From Anthoceros angustus (lineage: Eukaryota > Streptophyta > Anthocerotopsida > Anthocerotales > Anthocerotaceae): a stretch of DNA of 64,000 bases. Below are positions 1 to 11,871 of the stretch, piece after piece. Position 1 is the stretch's first letter. Every line of letters starts with the position of its first letter. The notes beneath the pieces are model-generated. The model saw only the letters and a list, made by a program, of their open reading frames with translations. It was not told the origin of the DNA and did no database searches. The DNA is taken from NCBI GenBank assembly GCA_010909165.1, contig VJWM01000310.1, positions 25,158 to 89,157 on the forward strand. Reading direction: 5' to 3'. The position numbers and the translations under genes were made by a program.

Positions 1-871
1 ATGCACATGTGTAACATATAGTTATAGGCAATGTAGTATGGGAACACATACACACGGGCAGCAAATGTATGAGCTCTTTCTCACTATCATTCGTCAAAGG
101 ATTCCACCAACCGGTTGCCTCAAGCTTGAGGGCTTTATGTGATGCCGTTCCTCGCAATGTTCGGCTTTGTGTCACGACACGGTGGTAATCCACTACGCAA
201 GGGCTGCAAGAGCGCAAGTTGGCTCTTCCTAACCCCATGAGACCAGAAAACGATATATTGGTCGAATCGCACAACCTAGGGCCTTAATAGGCTTACCTAC
301 AGGCTCACACCATGTGAGACTTTCAAGACGCTTTTACACTCTCAATTCATACACATTTCAATTTTTCCCCATCACTGTAGTGGCATACCGAAGGGCCATA
401 TGGACATGCATTCACGTATGGTAGGGCCCCTAGACCATGGCGGAAGCGTCGTCACGACCTCGTAGCTAGGTCCTACACACGACACAAGTCACATATCGCT
501 CTTTAGTGATGTAGGCGCAAGTCGAGCGATTCTTGGCACGGTGGAGAGCTCCTCCAGCGCTATCGCCACCATGCTTAAACAAAAGACACTTTCAAAAGCG
601 AGCCAGCGTGGGAAGAAATGCCACCATTTCTTAAGCCAAATAGACAACATTTATAAGAACGTGGTTACTAAGCATCTTGTGCTTGATCGATACTTAGATG
701 GGGTGTCTAGAGGAGTGGATACCCTTGGTGCGAATAGCTGAGGCACACTATAGTACAAGTTGTTAAGAACCAAGTCCTATTATAGGAAAATTCAATCAAG
801 TGGACTATAATAGACAAAGAGCTAGGTAAAGATTTAGAATCACCCACCTTAGTAGAAAAAGGGACCCACAC

Positions 872-1090
872 TCATCCATGCCTCGTCTCATCATCACTAA
901 CCACATCATTTATATGCGGAAAATGCTCGATTATGTGTGTGAGAATCACATTCCTCGGCGCATTTATTTGAAATAATGTCAATCCCATTTATTGTTGCAA
1001 TCATTTCATTCCGCATTTCATTGAGGATTTCATCTAGTCTTGTGCAGATTGTAAGAAGCTCATCATGTTTATCTCATCATCATGAAGATT
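872..1090 (-). pseudogene. Truncated RING-H2 gene, C-terminal part (unit 1)
   Basis: Matches the 3' end of the intact gene at 12,765-12,986, including the stop codon, but the RING-coding part is missing. Similarity stops at aagatt (1,090), where an AT-rich spacer begins. A small indel near 960 (tttgaaataatg where the intact gene has tttcagaaataatg) also breaks the frame. Confidence 0.8.
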
Positions 1091-1277
1091 TTATTATTAT
1101 AATCTAATTATATGATGTTTAAATTAGTTTATTATTAAAAATATAATAAATATAAAATAAGGAGATGAATATTTAGTATCCGTGCGAATAGACATAACGA
1201 TTTTCATAGCGACTATAACGACTTAACTTACTTAATGAGAAACTCTATTGAGAGAGTAGAGATGAGAGGATCTACAT

Positions 1278-1475
1278 ATGTTTATCAAAATGAAGAAGCC
1301 GATGATTGAAGTGACTTGTCTTGCCTTGATAAACTTGAGGTGGGCCAAGAGATTACTAAAATAAACATATGTGCTCATTTGTATCACAAAAATGTTTGAT
1401 CCATGGTTGCATATGTGTGTGGCGTGGCGTACATGCCCACTATGTAGGCGTGAAGTATACTTTAGAGAAGAGAAT
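1278..1475 (+). pseudogene. RING-like copy a (unit 1), frameshifted
   Basis: Plus-strand remnant of a RING-H2 domain. The middle reads in frame as VGQEITKINICAHLYH, giving the third Cys and both His ligands. A shifted frame reads TCPLCRRE, giving the last Cys pair. The first Cys pair is damaged: the cttgccttgataaac stretch has lost bases relative to copy b. The later cacaaaaatgtttgatcc stretch breaks the frame before the PWLHM segment. Confidence 0.7.
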
Positions 1476-2115
1476 ACAAATAGTGGTTTATCATCTCAAG
1501 ACCACAGTTTACCCTGGTTTTCACCTAACCTCATGCCCGCCTCATGGCCTTATTCTGATTCCATGTATTAGCATCCTTGGCTATACCGTAGTTGTCATGC
1601 ACAACATTAGTTGTAGTTTTGTTAGGATTTAGGATTATCGTTGTTTTCTTTTCCACAAAATCATTCAATTTTTTTAACAATATGCTTTTCAAAAGAATAT
1701 CGCCTTTAAATCATCTATGTGAGATATGCGTTCTTCAAACATATCTTGAAAGAGTTCACATGGGAAATCCAAGGACAAAATAAAAATGACACATGGGCCA
1801 AATCAAGTACAAAATAAAAACCGAAACATGATCGAAATCCAAGGACAAAATAGAAAATGACAGCCTAAATAAACAAAAGTAGGTCAAATTTTAGATGTAC
1901 AAAATCCAAGGTCATTATCAAAATGATGGCCTATATATGCAGTATATGCTTCTTTCACATACTTTAGAAAAGAGGGTATTTTTCATAACCTTTTGAAGAG
2001 GTTTTTCTCATAACATTTACTATTCTTCGTGCATTACGGTTATACTAGCCTACATAACATCAGAATATTGCGTTAGAAATCATGAACACGTCTTCAATTT
2101 ACAATGTATCTACAA

Positions 2116-2602
2116 ATGTTTATCAAAATGAAGAAGCCGATGATTGAAGTGACTTGTCTTTGTTGCCTTGATAGTCTTGAGGTGGGCCAGAGATTACTAA
2201 AATAAATATATGTGCTCATTTGTATCATAAAAATGTTTAGATCCATGGTTACATATGTGCGGGCGTACATGCCCATTATGTAGACGTGAAATACACTTTA
2301 GAGAAGAGATTACGGAAAAGGTTTACCATCTCAAGACGAAAGTCATCTTCCACATCAATTTCAATGACCTCATTTCCATCCGAAGAGGACATTCAAATGA
2401 TAAGAGATATTGTGAGTGGGAGAGTAGAGATGGATATAATGTCGTATGCGGATTGAACAAATCTTGACAAGATGGAGAAAATGCAATCCAAAGTAACGAA
2501 GATGAAAGGCTTTTCTTGTATGTTGAATTGCAATGGTGTCTTGCTATATATGAACAGAGGCATCCGGATCAAGTAGCTTTGGCACTATCCTATGGTGGAT
2601 AG
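2116..2602 (+). pseudogene. RING-H2 gene copy b (unit 1), frameshifted
   Basis: A longer remnant than copy a. Across frames it reads TCLCCLDSLEVG (first Cys pair), ICAHLYH (C, H, H) and DPWLHMC...TCPLCRREIHF (last Cys pair). After it comes an acidic helical stretch with EEDIQMIRDIVSGRVEMDI and a tail HPDQVALALSYGG before a stop at 2,600. One break lies in cataaaaatgttt, where one more A would put HKKCLDPWLH in frame. Another lies at ggccagagatt, where copy a has ggccaagagatt in frame. The domain order (RING, then a helical acidic tail) resembles the intact minus-strand gene, so both probably belong to one expanded family. Confidence 0.7.
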
Positions 2603-3208
2603 GGCCATCCCATCTAGTGAGTACACACACCTATTATAGATGGAGCCACCCTTTCCAACGAGATGATTTAGATCATCTCATTTATATTGAGAAGAAAGTA
2701 TTAAATAATCATTTGAATTATTTTGATTATTTTAGTTATTTATTTAATAATTATCATATAACTATCTTCTATTTTGTATAGATAAGTCATTTTTCTGATT
2801 AAATTTACATGAATATTTATGGGTTTTTCAAAACAATTCTGGTTTTGTTGAAAATATACACCAAAATAGGACAAAGCCCTCCAAAGAGACCTTCACATCG
2901 AGACCGAATCGACCTCCAGCACAAGTGGACAATGTTGAATAAGAACACCTACACACGAACCTAAACACCGACTACCTCCGAACTCCCAATCCACTCAAAG
3001 CTTGAGACTCATAACGAAGTAAACCTCAAACGACACCATCCAACCAGCCAAGCCTGATAACATGGCCAATGTTGGATCAAAAAGCTCCAAATCATACACG
3101 ATACATGAGCTGCCCAAACTGCCACCTAACCGCCTTGAATGTGCTTAGATGAGGATGACACGTATTCACCTCACCAAAGCACATTGATAAGAGCGCTCCC
3201 AAAATCCC

Positions 3209-3458
3209 AAAGAACGTAAGAAACCAGTCTATTGTCACTAAACCACTTTAAAACTCTTAAGAATTGGACCCCAAAGAACGTAAGAAACCAGCCTATTGTC
3301 AATAAACCACTTTAAAACTCTTAAGAATTGGACCTCAAGAACGAAGAAATCAACCTATCCTCAATAAATCACTCTAAAACTCTTAAGAATTGGACCCCAA
3401 AGAACGTAAGAAACCAGCCTATGGTCAATAAACCACTTTAAAACTCTAAAGAATTAGG
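3209..3458 (+). repeat. ~65 bp minisatellite, four copies (unit 1)
   Basis: Four direct copies of a phrase containing aaaccactttaaaactctt followed by aagaattggacc. The ctattgtc and aaaccac words are conserved, and the ccccaaagaacgtaag segment between copies varies. Confidence 0.85.
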
Positions 3459-4835
3459 ACGCAATGTTTTTGTGGGCGAACTTTGTTGGCGGATGGGAGA
3501 TCACGGACCTTGTTAGAAGACTCGGAGCCTAGAAGTTCAACATCGCAACAATAGTGTGGGATGAGGAAGACCGGAACAATTGCCCGACGGTGCTTGGAAG
3601 ACTTGGATCTAATGATCAAGCACAAACATGAGGGTATACACTTTGGTGTTGACAAGCCCCATGGGAACTACTATTGGGACTATTTCGAATTTTTATTCCA
3701 TACGGAAGTGAGGCCAAGTTCCTCCTCTGTGAAAACCTCTAAGGACTCCGGTTAGTAGAGCATTTCATTTCCCAAGAAGCAACCTTCTAAATCAAGAGGC
3801 CGGATTTGTGTGCACGGCTTGTTAGGCAAGCGAGCCGTGAAGGAAAGCTTAATGAATGATGAGTCGGATGACAAGCCAGCCTTAGGTTAGGACATCAAGC
3901 CTTTTGCACTTGAATGTGGTGAGGTCCGCCGAGGGTGCCACTTTGTTAGATATACCTATGCACATGTGTAACATATAGTTATAGGCAGTGTTAGTATGGG
4001 AACACATACACACGGGCAGCAAATGTATGAGCTCTTTCTCACTATCATTCGTCAAAGGATTCCACCAACCAGTTTGCCTCAAGCTTGAGGGCTTTATGTG
4101 ATGCCGTTCTCGCAATGTTCGGCTTTGTGTCACGACGGTGGTAATCCACTACACGCAAGGGCTGCAAGAGAACGCAAGTTGGCTCTTCCTAACCCCATGA
4201 GACCGGAAAGCGATATATTGGTGAATCGCACAACCTAGGGCCTTAATAGGCTTACCTACAGCTCACACCATGTGAGACTTTCAAGACGTTTTACACTCTC
4301 AATTCATACACATTTCAATTTTCCCCATCACTCGTAGTGGCATACCACGAAGGGCCATATGGACATGCATTCACGTATGGTAGGGCCCCTAGACCATGGC
4401 GGAAACGTCGTCACGCCTGTAGCTAGGTCCTACACACAGACACAAGTCACATATGCCGCTCTTTAGTGATGTAGAGGCGCAAGTCCGAGCGATTCTTGGC
4501 ACGGTGGAGCTCCCCTCAGCGCTATCGCCACCATGCTTAAACAAAAGACACTTTCAAAAAGCAGGCCAGCGTGGGAAGAAATGCCGACCATTTCTTAAGC
4601 CAAATAGACAACATTTATAAGAACGTGGTTACTAAGCATCTTGTGCTTGATCGATACTTAGATGGGGTGTCTAGAGGAGTGGATACCCTTGGTGCGAATA
4701 GCTGAGGCACACTATAGTACAAGTTGTTAAGAACCAAGTCCTATTATAGGAAAATTCAATCAAGTGGACTATAATAGACAAAGAGCTAGGTAAAGATTTA
4801 GAATCACCCACCTTAGTAGAAAAAGGGACCCACAC

Positions 4836-5053
4836 TCATCCATGCCTCGTCTCATCATCACTAACCACATCATTTATGTGCGGAAAATGCTCGATTATGT
4901 GTGTGAGAATCACATTCCTCAGTAGCATTTATTTGAAATAATGTCAATCCCATTTATTGTTGCAATCATTTCATTCGCATTTCATTGAGGATTTCATCTA
5001 GTCTTGTGCAGATTGTAAGAAGCTCATCTGTTTATCTCATCATCATGAAGATT
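4836..5053 (-). pseudogene. Truncated RING-H2 gene, C-terminal part (unit 2)
   Basis: Same truncated fragment as in unit 1, with the same breakpoint after aagatt (5,053). It carries extra small changes near 4,920 (agtagcattt). Confidence 0.8.
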
Positions 5054-5241
5054 TTATTATTATAATCTAATTATATGATGTTTAAATTAGTTTATTATTA
5101 AAAATATAATAAAATATAAAATAAGGAGATGAATATTTAGTATCCGTGCGAATAGACATAACGATTTTCATAGCGACTATAACGACTTAACTTACTTAAT
5201 GAGAAACTCTATTGAGAGAGTAGAGATGAGAGGATCTACAT

Positions 5242-5440
5242 ATGTTTATCAAAATGAAGAAGCCGATGATTGAAGTGACTTGTCTGTTTGCCTTGATAAA
5301 CTTGAGGTGGGCCAAGAGATTACTAAAATAAACATATGTGCTCATTTGTATCACAAAAATGTTTGATCCATGGTTGCATATGTGTGTGGCGTGGCGTACA
5401 TGCCCACTATGTAGACGTGAAGTATACTTTAGAGAAGAGA
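5242..5440 (+). pseudogene. RING-like copy a (unit 2), frameshifted
   Basis: Same remnant as copy a of unit 1, but the first-Cys region reads cttgtctgtttgcc, a different local indel state at the same hotspot. Confidence 0.68.
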
Positions 5441-6083
5441 ATACAAATAGTGGTTTATCATCTCAAGACCCTGGTTTACCCTGGTTTTCACCTAACCTCA
5501 TGCCCCCTCATGGCCTTGTTACAGTTCCATGTATTAGCATCCTTGGCTATACCTTTGTGGTTGTCATGCACAACATTAGTTGTAGTTTTGTTAGGATTTA
5601 GGATTATCGTTGTTTTCTTTTCCACAAAATCATTCAATTTTTTTAACAATATGCTTTTCAAAAGAATATCGCCTTTAAATCTGCTATGTGAGATGTACGT
5701 GTTCTTCAAACATATCTTGAAAGAGTTCACATGGGCGAAATCCAAGGACAAAATAAAAATGACACATGGGCCAAATCAAGTACAAAATAAAACCAAACAT
5801 GATCGAAATCCAAGGACAAAATAGAAAATGACAGCCTAAATAAACAAAAGTAGGTCAAAGTTTAGATGTACAAAATCCAAGGTCATTATCAAAATGATGG
5901 CCTATATATGCAGTATATACTTCTTTCACATACTTTAGAAAAGAGGGTATTTTCATAACCTTTTGAAGAGGTTTTCTCATAACATTTACTATTCTTCGTG
6001 CATTACGGTTATACTAGCCTACATAACATCAGAATATTAGTTAGAAATCATGAACACGTCTTCAATTTACAATGTATCTACAA

Positions 6084-6566
6084 ATGTTTATCAAAATGAA
6101 GAAGCCGATGATTCGAAGTGACTTGTCTTTGTTGCCTTGATAGTCTTGAGGTGGGCGAGATTACTAAAATAAATATATGTGCTCATTTGTATCATAAAAA
6201 TGTTTAGATCCATGGTTACATATGCGGGCGTACATGCCCATTATGTAGACGTGAAATACACTTTAGAGAAGAGATTACGGAAAAGGTTTACCATCTCAAG
6301 ACGAAAGTCATCTTCCACATCAATTTCGAATGACCTCATTTCCATCCGAAGAGGACATTCAAATGATAAGAGATATTGTGAGTGGGAGAGTAGAGATGGA
6401 TATAATGTCGTATGCGGATTGAACAAATCTTGACAAGATGGAGAAAATGCAATCCAAAGTAACGAAGATGAAAGGCTTTTCTTGTATGTTGAATTGCAAT
6501 GGTGTCTTGCTATATATGAACAGGCATCCGGATCAAGTAGCTTTGGCACTATCCTATGGTGGATAG
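6084..6566 (+). pseudogene. RING-H2 gene copy b (unit 2), frameshifted
   Basis: Colinear with copy b of unit 1. Here the mid-domain reads ggcgagattactaaa, losing CCA relative to copy a, and gatgattcgaag carries an extra base before the first Cys pair. The poly-A run before the fourth metal ligand is again five bases long. Confidence 0.68.
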
Positions 6567-7170
6567 GGCCATCCCATCTAGTGAGTACACACACCTATTA
6601 TAGATGGAGCCACCCTATCCAACGAGTACACCTAGATGATTTAGATCATCTCATTTATATTGAGAAGAAAGTATTAAATAATCATTTGAATTATTTTGAT
6701 TATTTTAGTTATTTATTTAATAATTATCATATAACTATCTTCTATTTTTGTATAGATAAGTCATTTTTCTGATTAAATTTACATGAATATTTATGGGTTT
6801 TTCAAAACAATTCTGGTTTTGTTGAAAATATACACCAAAATAGGACAAAGCCCTCCAAAGAGACCTTCACATGAGACCGAATCGACCTCCAGCACAAGTG
6901 GACAATGTTGAATAAGAACACCTACACACGAACCTAAACACCGACTACCTCCGAACTCCCAATCCACTCAAAGCTTGAGACTCATAACGAAGTAAACCTC
7001 AAACGACACCATCCAACCAGCCAAGCGATAACATGGCCAATGTTGGATCAAAAGCTCCAAATCATACACGATACATGAGCCGCCCAAGCGCCACCTAACC
7101 TTGAATGTGCTTGGATGAGGATGACACGTATTCACCTCACCAAAGCACATTGATAAGAGCTCCCAAAATC

Positions 7171-7413
7171 CCAAAGAACGTGAAACCAGCCTATTGTCAC
7201 TAAACCACTTTAAAACTCTTAAGAATTGGACCCCAAAGAACGTAAGAAACCAGCCTATTGTCAATAAACCACTTTAAAACTCTTAAGAATTGGACCAGAA
7301 CGTAAGAAATCAACCTATCCTCAATAAATCACTCTAAAACTCTTAAGAATTGGACCGACGACGTAAGAAACCAGCCTATGGTCAATAAACCACTTTAAAA
7401 CTCTAAAGAATTA
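7171..7413 (+). repeat. ~65 bp minisatellite, four copies (unit 2)
   Basis: Same array. Two of the spacers after ggacc are shortened (ggaccagaacg, ggaccgacgacg). Confidence 0.82.
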
Positions 7414-7422
7414 GGCGACGCA

Positions 7423-7701
7423 ATGTTTTTGTGGGCGAACTTTCGCTGGCGGATGGACGGATCACGGACCTTGTTAGAAGACTCGGAGCCTAAGAAGTTC
7501 AACATCGCAACAATAGTGTGGGATGAGGAAGACCCAGCAACAATTGCCCGGTGCTTGGAAGACTTGGATCTAATGATCAAGCACAAACATGAGGGTATAC
7601 ACTTTGGTGTTGACAAGCCCCATGGGAACTACTATTGGGACTATTTCTGGAATTTTTATTCCGTAAGGAGGCGCAAGTTCCTCCTCTGTGAAAACCTCTA
7701 A
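7423..7701 (+). CDS. Conserved short open frame of the array unit, unknown function
   Basis: A 92-residue frame just after the minisatellite, not recognised. It includes KFNIATIVWDEEDP and HEGIHFGVDKPHGNYYWDY, hydrophilic and acidic, with no signal peptide or membrane segment. The same DNA is present in unit 1 (3,464-3,755), unit 3 (11,393-11,668), unit 5 (53,631-53,905) and unit 6 (63,402-63,672). Small indels around gaagacc...gcccg and ggcggatgg shift the frame in those copies. The core words survive in every unit, so it may derive from a once-coding exon. Whether it is expressed is unknown. Confidence 0.35.
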   Translation: MFLWANFRWRMDGSRTLLEDSEPKKFNIATIVWDEEDPATIARCLEDLDLMIKHKHEGIHFGVDKPHGNYYWDYFWNFYSVRRRKFLLCENL

Positions 7702-8779
7702 GGACTCCGGTTAGTAGAGAGCATTTCATTTCCCAAGAAGCAACCTTCTAAATCAAGAGATCACGGATTTGTGTGCACGGCTTGTTAGGCAAACAGGAGC
7801 CGTGAAGGAAAGCTTAGCGAATGATGAGTCGGATGACAAGCCAGCCTTAGGTTAGGACATCAAGCCTTTTGCACTTGAATGTGGTGAGGTCCGAGGGTGC
7901 CACTTTGTTAGATATACCTATGCACATGTGTAACATATAGTTATAGGCAGTAGTATGGGAACACATACACAGGCAGCAAATGTATGAGCTCTTTCTCACT
8001 ATCATTCGTCAAAGGATTCCACCAACCAGTTTGCCTCAAGCTTGAGGGCTTTATGTGATGCCGTTCCTCGCAATGTTCGCTTTGTGTCACGACCGGTGGT
8101 AATCCACTACGCAAGGGCAAGAAGGCGCAAGTTGGCTCTTCCTAACCCCATGAGACCAGGAAAACGATATATTGGTCGAATCGCACAACCTAGGGCCTTA
8201 ATAGGCTTACCTACAGGCTCACACCATGTGAGACTTTCAAGACGTTTTACACTCTCAATTCATACACATTTCAATTTTTCCCCATCACTGTAGTGGCATA
8301 CCACGAAGGGCCATATGGACATGCATTCACGTATGGTAGGGCCCCTAGACCATGGCGGAAACGCTGTACGCCTGTAGCTAGGTCCTACACACACACAAGT
8401 CACATATGCTCTTTAGTGATGTAGAGGCGCAAGTCGAGATTCTTGGCACGGTGGAGAGCTCCTCCAGCGCTATCGCCACCATGCTTAAACAAAAGACACT
8501 TTCAAAACGAGCCAGCGTGGGAAGAAATGCCACCATTTCTTAAGCCAAATAGACAACATTTATAAGAACGTGGTTACTAAGCATCTTGTGCTTGATCGAT
8601 ACTTAGATGGGGTGTCTAGAGGAGTGGATACCCTTGGTGCGAATAGCTGAGGCACACTATAGTACAAGTTGTTAAGAACCAAGTCCTATTATAGGAAAAT
8701 TCAATCAAGTGGACTATAATAGACAAAGAGCTAGGTAAAGATTTAGAATCACCCACCTTAGTAGAAAAGGGACCCACAC

Positions 8780-8990
8780 TCATCCATGCCTCGTCTCATC
8801 ATCACTAACCACATCATTTATGTGGAAAATGCTCGATTATGTGTGTGAGAATCACATTCCTGCATTTATTTTGAAATAATGTCAATCCCATTTATTGTTG
8901 CAATCATTTCATTCCGCATTTCATTGAGGATTTCATCTAGTCTTGTGCATTGTAAGAAGCTCATCTGTTTATCTCATCATCATGAAGATT
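8780..8990 (-). pseudogene. Truncated RING-H2 gene, C-terminal part (unit 3)
   Basis: Same fragment and breakpoint as the other units. It is slightly shorter because of small losses near 8,825, 8,860 and 8,950. Confidence 0.8.
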
Positions 8991-9178
8991 TTATTATTAT
9001 AATCTAATTATATGATGTTTAAATTAGTTTATTATTAAAAATATAATAAATATAAAATAAGGAGATGAATATTTAGTATCCGTGCGAATAGACATAACGA
9101 TTTTCATAGCGACTATAACGACTTAACTTACTTAATGAGAAACTCCATTGAGAGAGTAGAGATAGAGAGGATCTACAT

Positions 9179-9375
9179 ATGTTTATCAAAATGAAGAAGC
9201 CGATGATTGAAGTGACTGCGACTTGCCTTGATAAACTTGAGGTGGGCCAAGAGATTACTAAAATAAACATATGTGCTCATTTGTATCACAAAAATGTTTG
9301 ATCCATGGTTGCATATGTGTGTGGCGTGGCGTACATGCCCACTATGTAGACGTGAAGTATACTTTAGAGAAGAGA
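9179..9375 (+). pseudogene. RING-like copy a (unit 3), frameshifted
   Basis: The first-Cys region here reads gactgcgacttgcc, a third version of the hotspot. The downstream CAHLYH and CPLCRRE coding words are unchanged. Confidence 0.68.
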
Positions 9376-10021
9376 ATACAAATAGTGGTTTATCATCTCA
9401 AGACCACAGTTTACCCTGGTTTTCACCTAACCTCATGCCCGCCTCATGGCCTTGTTACAGTTCCATGTATTAGCATCCTTGGCTATATGTAGTTGTCATG
9501 CACAACATTAGTTGTAGTTTTGTTAGGATTTAGGATTATCGTTGTTTTCTTTTCCACAAAAATCATTCAATTTTTTTAACAATATGCTTTTCAAAAGAAT
9601 ATCCGCCTTTAAATCATATGTGAGATGTACGTGTTCTTCAAACATATCTTGAAAGAGTTCACATGGGCCAAATCAAGTACAAAATAAAAATGACACATGG
9701 GCCAAATCAAGTACAAAATAAAAACCGAAACATGATCGAAATCCAAGGACAAAATAGAAAATGACAGCCTAAATAAACAAAAGTAGGTCAAATTTTAGAT
9801 GTACAAAATCCAAGGTCATTATCAAAATGATGGCCTATATATGAAGGTATATGCTTCTTTCACATACTTTAGAAAAGAGGGTATTTTTCATAACCTTTTG
9901 AAGAGGTTTTTCTCATAACATTTACTATTCTTCGTGCATTACGGTTATACTAGCCTACATAACATCATAAATATTGCGTTAGAAATCATGAACACGCCTT
10001 CAATTTACAATGTATCTACAA

Positions 10022-10516
10022 ATGTTTATCAAAATGAAGAAGCCGATGATTCGAAGTGACTTGTCTTTGTTGCCTTGATAGTCTTGAGGTGGGCCAGATT
10101 ACTAAAATAAATATATGTGCTCATTTGTATCATAAAAATGTTTAGATCCATGGTTACATATGTGCGGGCGCGCGTACATGCCCATTATGTAGACGTGAAA
10201 TACACTTTAGAGAAGAGATTACGAAAAGGTTTACCATCTCAAGACGAAAGTCACCTTCCACATCAATTTCGAATGACCTCATTTCCATCCAAGAGGACAT
10301 TCAAATGATAAGAGATATTGTGAGTGGGAGAGTAGAGATGGATATAATGTCGTATGCGCGGATTGAACAAATCTTCCGACAAGATGGAGAAAATGCAATC
10401 CAAAGTAGCACGAAGATGAAAGGCTTTTCTTGTATGTTGAATTGCAATGGTGTCTTGCTATATATGAACAGAGGCATCCGGATCAAGTAGCTTTGGCACT
10501 ATCCTATGGTGGATAG
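10022..10516 (+). pseudogene. RING-H2 gene copy b (unit 3), frameshifted
   Basis: Colinear copy with ggccagattact in the mid-domain and gcgggcgcgcgtacatg before the last Cys pair, a 4-base GC expansion. The tail from 10,305 stays open for 61 codons. Confidence 0.68.
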
Positions 10517-11125
10517 GGCCATCCCATCTAGTGAGTACACACACCTATTATAGATGGAGCCACCCTTTCCAAGTACACCTAGATGATTTAGATCATCTCA
10601 TTTATATTGAGAAGAAAGTATTAAATAATCATTTGAATTATTTTGATTATTTTAGTTATTTATTTAATAATTATCATATAACTATCTTCTATTTTTGTAT
10701 AGATAAGTCATTTTTCTGATTAAATTTACATGAATATTTATGGGTTTTTCAAAACAATTCTGGTTTTGTTGAAAATATACACCAAAATAGGACAAAGCCC
10801 TCCAAAGAGACCTTCACATGTGAGACCGAATACAGCCTCCAGCAGCACAAGTGGACAATGTTGAATAAGAACACCTACACACGAACCTCGGAAACACCGA
10901 CTACCTCCGAACTCCCAATCCACTCAAAGCTTGAGACTCATAACGAAGTAAACCTCAAACGACACCATCCAACCAGCCAAGCCTGATAACATGGCCAATG
11001 TAGGATCAAAAAGCTCCAAATCATACACGATACATGAGCCGCCCAAACTGCCACCTAACCGCCTTGAATGTGCTTGGATGAGGATGACACGTATTCACCT
11101 CACCAAAGCACATTGATAAGAGCGC

Positions 11126-11388
11126 TCCCAAAATCCCAAGAACGTAAGAAACCAGCCTATTGTCACTAAACCACTTTAAAACTCTTAAGAATTGGACCCC
11201 AAAGAACGTAAGAAACCAGCCTATTGTCAATAAACCACTTTAAAACTCTTAAGAATTGGACCCCAAAGAACGTAAGAAATCAACCTATCCTCAATAAATC
11301 ACTCTAAAACTCTTAAGAATTGGACCCCAAAGAACGAAGAAACCAGCCTATGGTCAATAAACCACTTTAAAACTCTAAAGAATTAGGA
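11126..11388 (+). repeat. ~65 bp minisatellite, four copies (unit 3)
   Basis: Same array. Here the ggaccccaaagaacg spacers are mostly complete. Confidence 0.82.
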
Positions 11389-11871
11389 CGCAATGTTTTT
11401 GTGGACGAACTTTGTTGGCGGATGGACGGATCACGGACCTTGTCAAGACTGAGCCTAAGAAGTTCAACATCGCAACAATAGTGTGGGATGAGGAAGACCC
11501 GGCAATAATTGCCGGTGCTTGGAAGACTTGGATCTAATGATCAAGCACAAACATGAGGGTATACACTTTGGTGTTGACAAGCCCCATGGGAACTACTATT
11601 GGGACTATTTCTGGAATTTTTTATTCCGACGGAAGCGGTTCCTCCTCTGTGAAGCTGAAAACCTCTAAGGACTCGGTTAGTAGACAACATTTCATTTCCC
11701 AAGAAGCAACCTTCTAAATCAAGAGGCATTTGTGTGCACGGTTAGGCAAGCAGAGCCGTGAAGGAAAGCTTAGCGAATGATGAGTCGATGACAAGCCCGC
11801 CTTAGGTTAGGACATCAAGCCTTTTGCACTTGAATGCGGAGTCCCGAGGTGCCACTTTGTTAGATATACCT

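Larger units (their letters stand above)
1..3957 (+). repeat. 3.96 kb tandem array, unit 1
   Basis: First full copy of a direct tandem repeat; phase is set arbitrarily at the word atgcacatgtgta, which recurs at 3,958, 7,920, 11,872 and 54,112. In order the unit holds: a near-invariant stretch (about 560-870), the minus-strand 3' part of a RING-H2 gene (872-1,090), an AT-rich spacer, two plus-strand RING-like copies (1,278-1,475 and 2,116-2,602), an AT-rich block (about 2,690-2,790), a four-copy ~65 bp minisatellite (3,209-3,458) and a short conserved open frame (from 3,464). Long stretches match the other units exactly, while small indels cluster at fixed offsets such as 440-520. Confidence 0.95.
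3958..7919 (+). repeat. 3.96 kb tandem array, unit 2
   Basis: Second full copy, 3,962 bp, colinear with unit 1 from end to end. It differs mainly by 1-5 base indels at recurring hotspots, many in words containing CG. It keeps the longest version of the conserved frame near the unit end (7,423-7,701). Confidence 0.95.
7920..11871 (+). repeat. 3.96 kb tandem array, unit 3
   Basis: Third full copy, 3,952 bp. At 9,660-9,725 it has a local substitution: the phrase catgggccaaatcaag occurs twice, where other units have first a gggcgaaatccaagg version. This is a small within-unit copying event or a misassembly. Confidence 0.95.

Noticed and set aside
541-741. 66-codon frame in unit 1 (MESSSSAIATMLKQ...)
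   Set aside because: The DNA is conserved in all units but the frame is broken by indels at its start in the others, and there is no motif. I treat it as part of the repeat.
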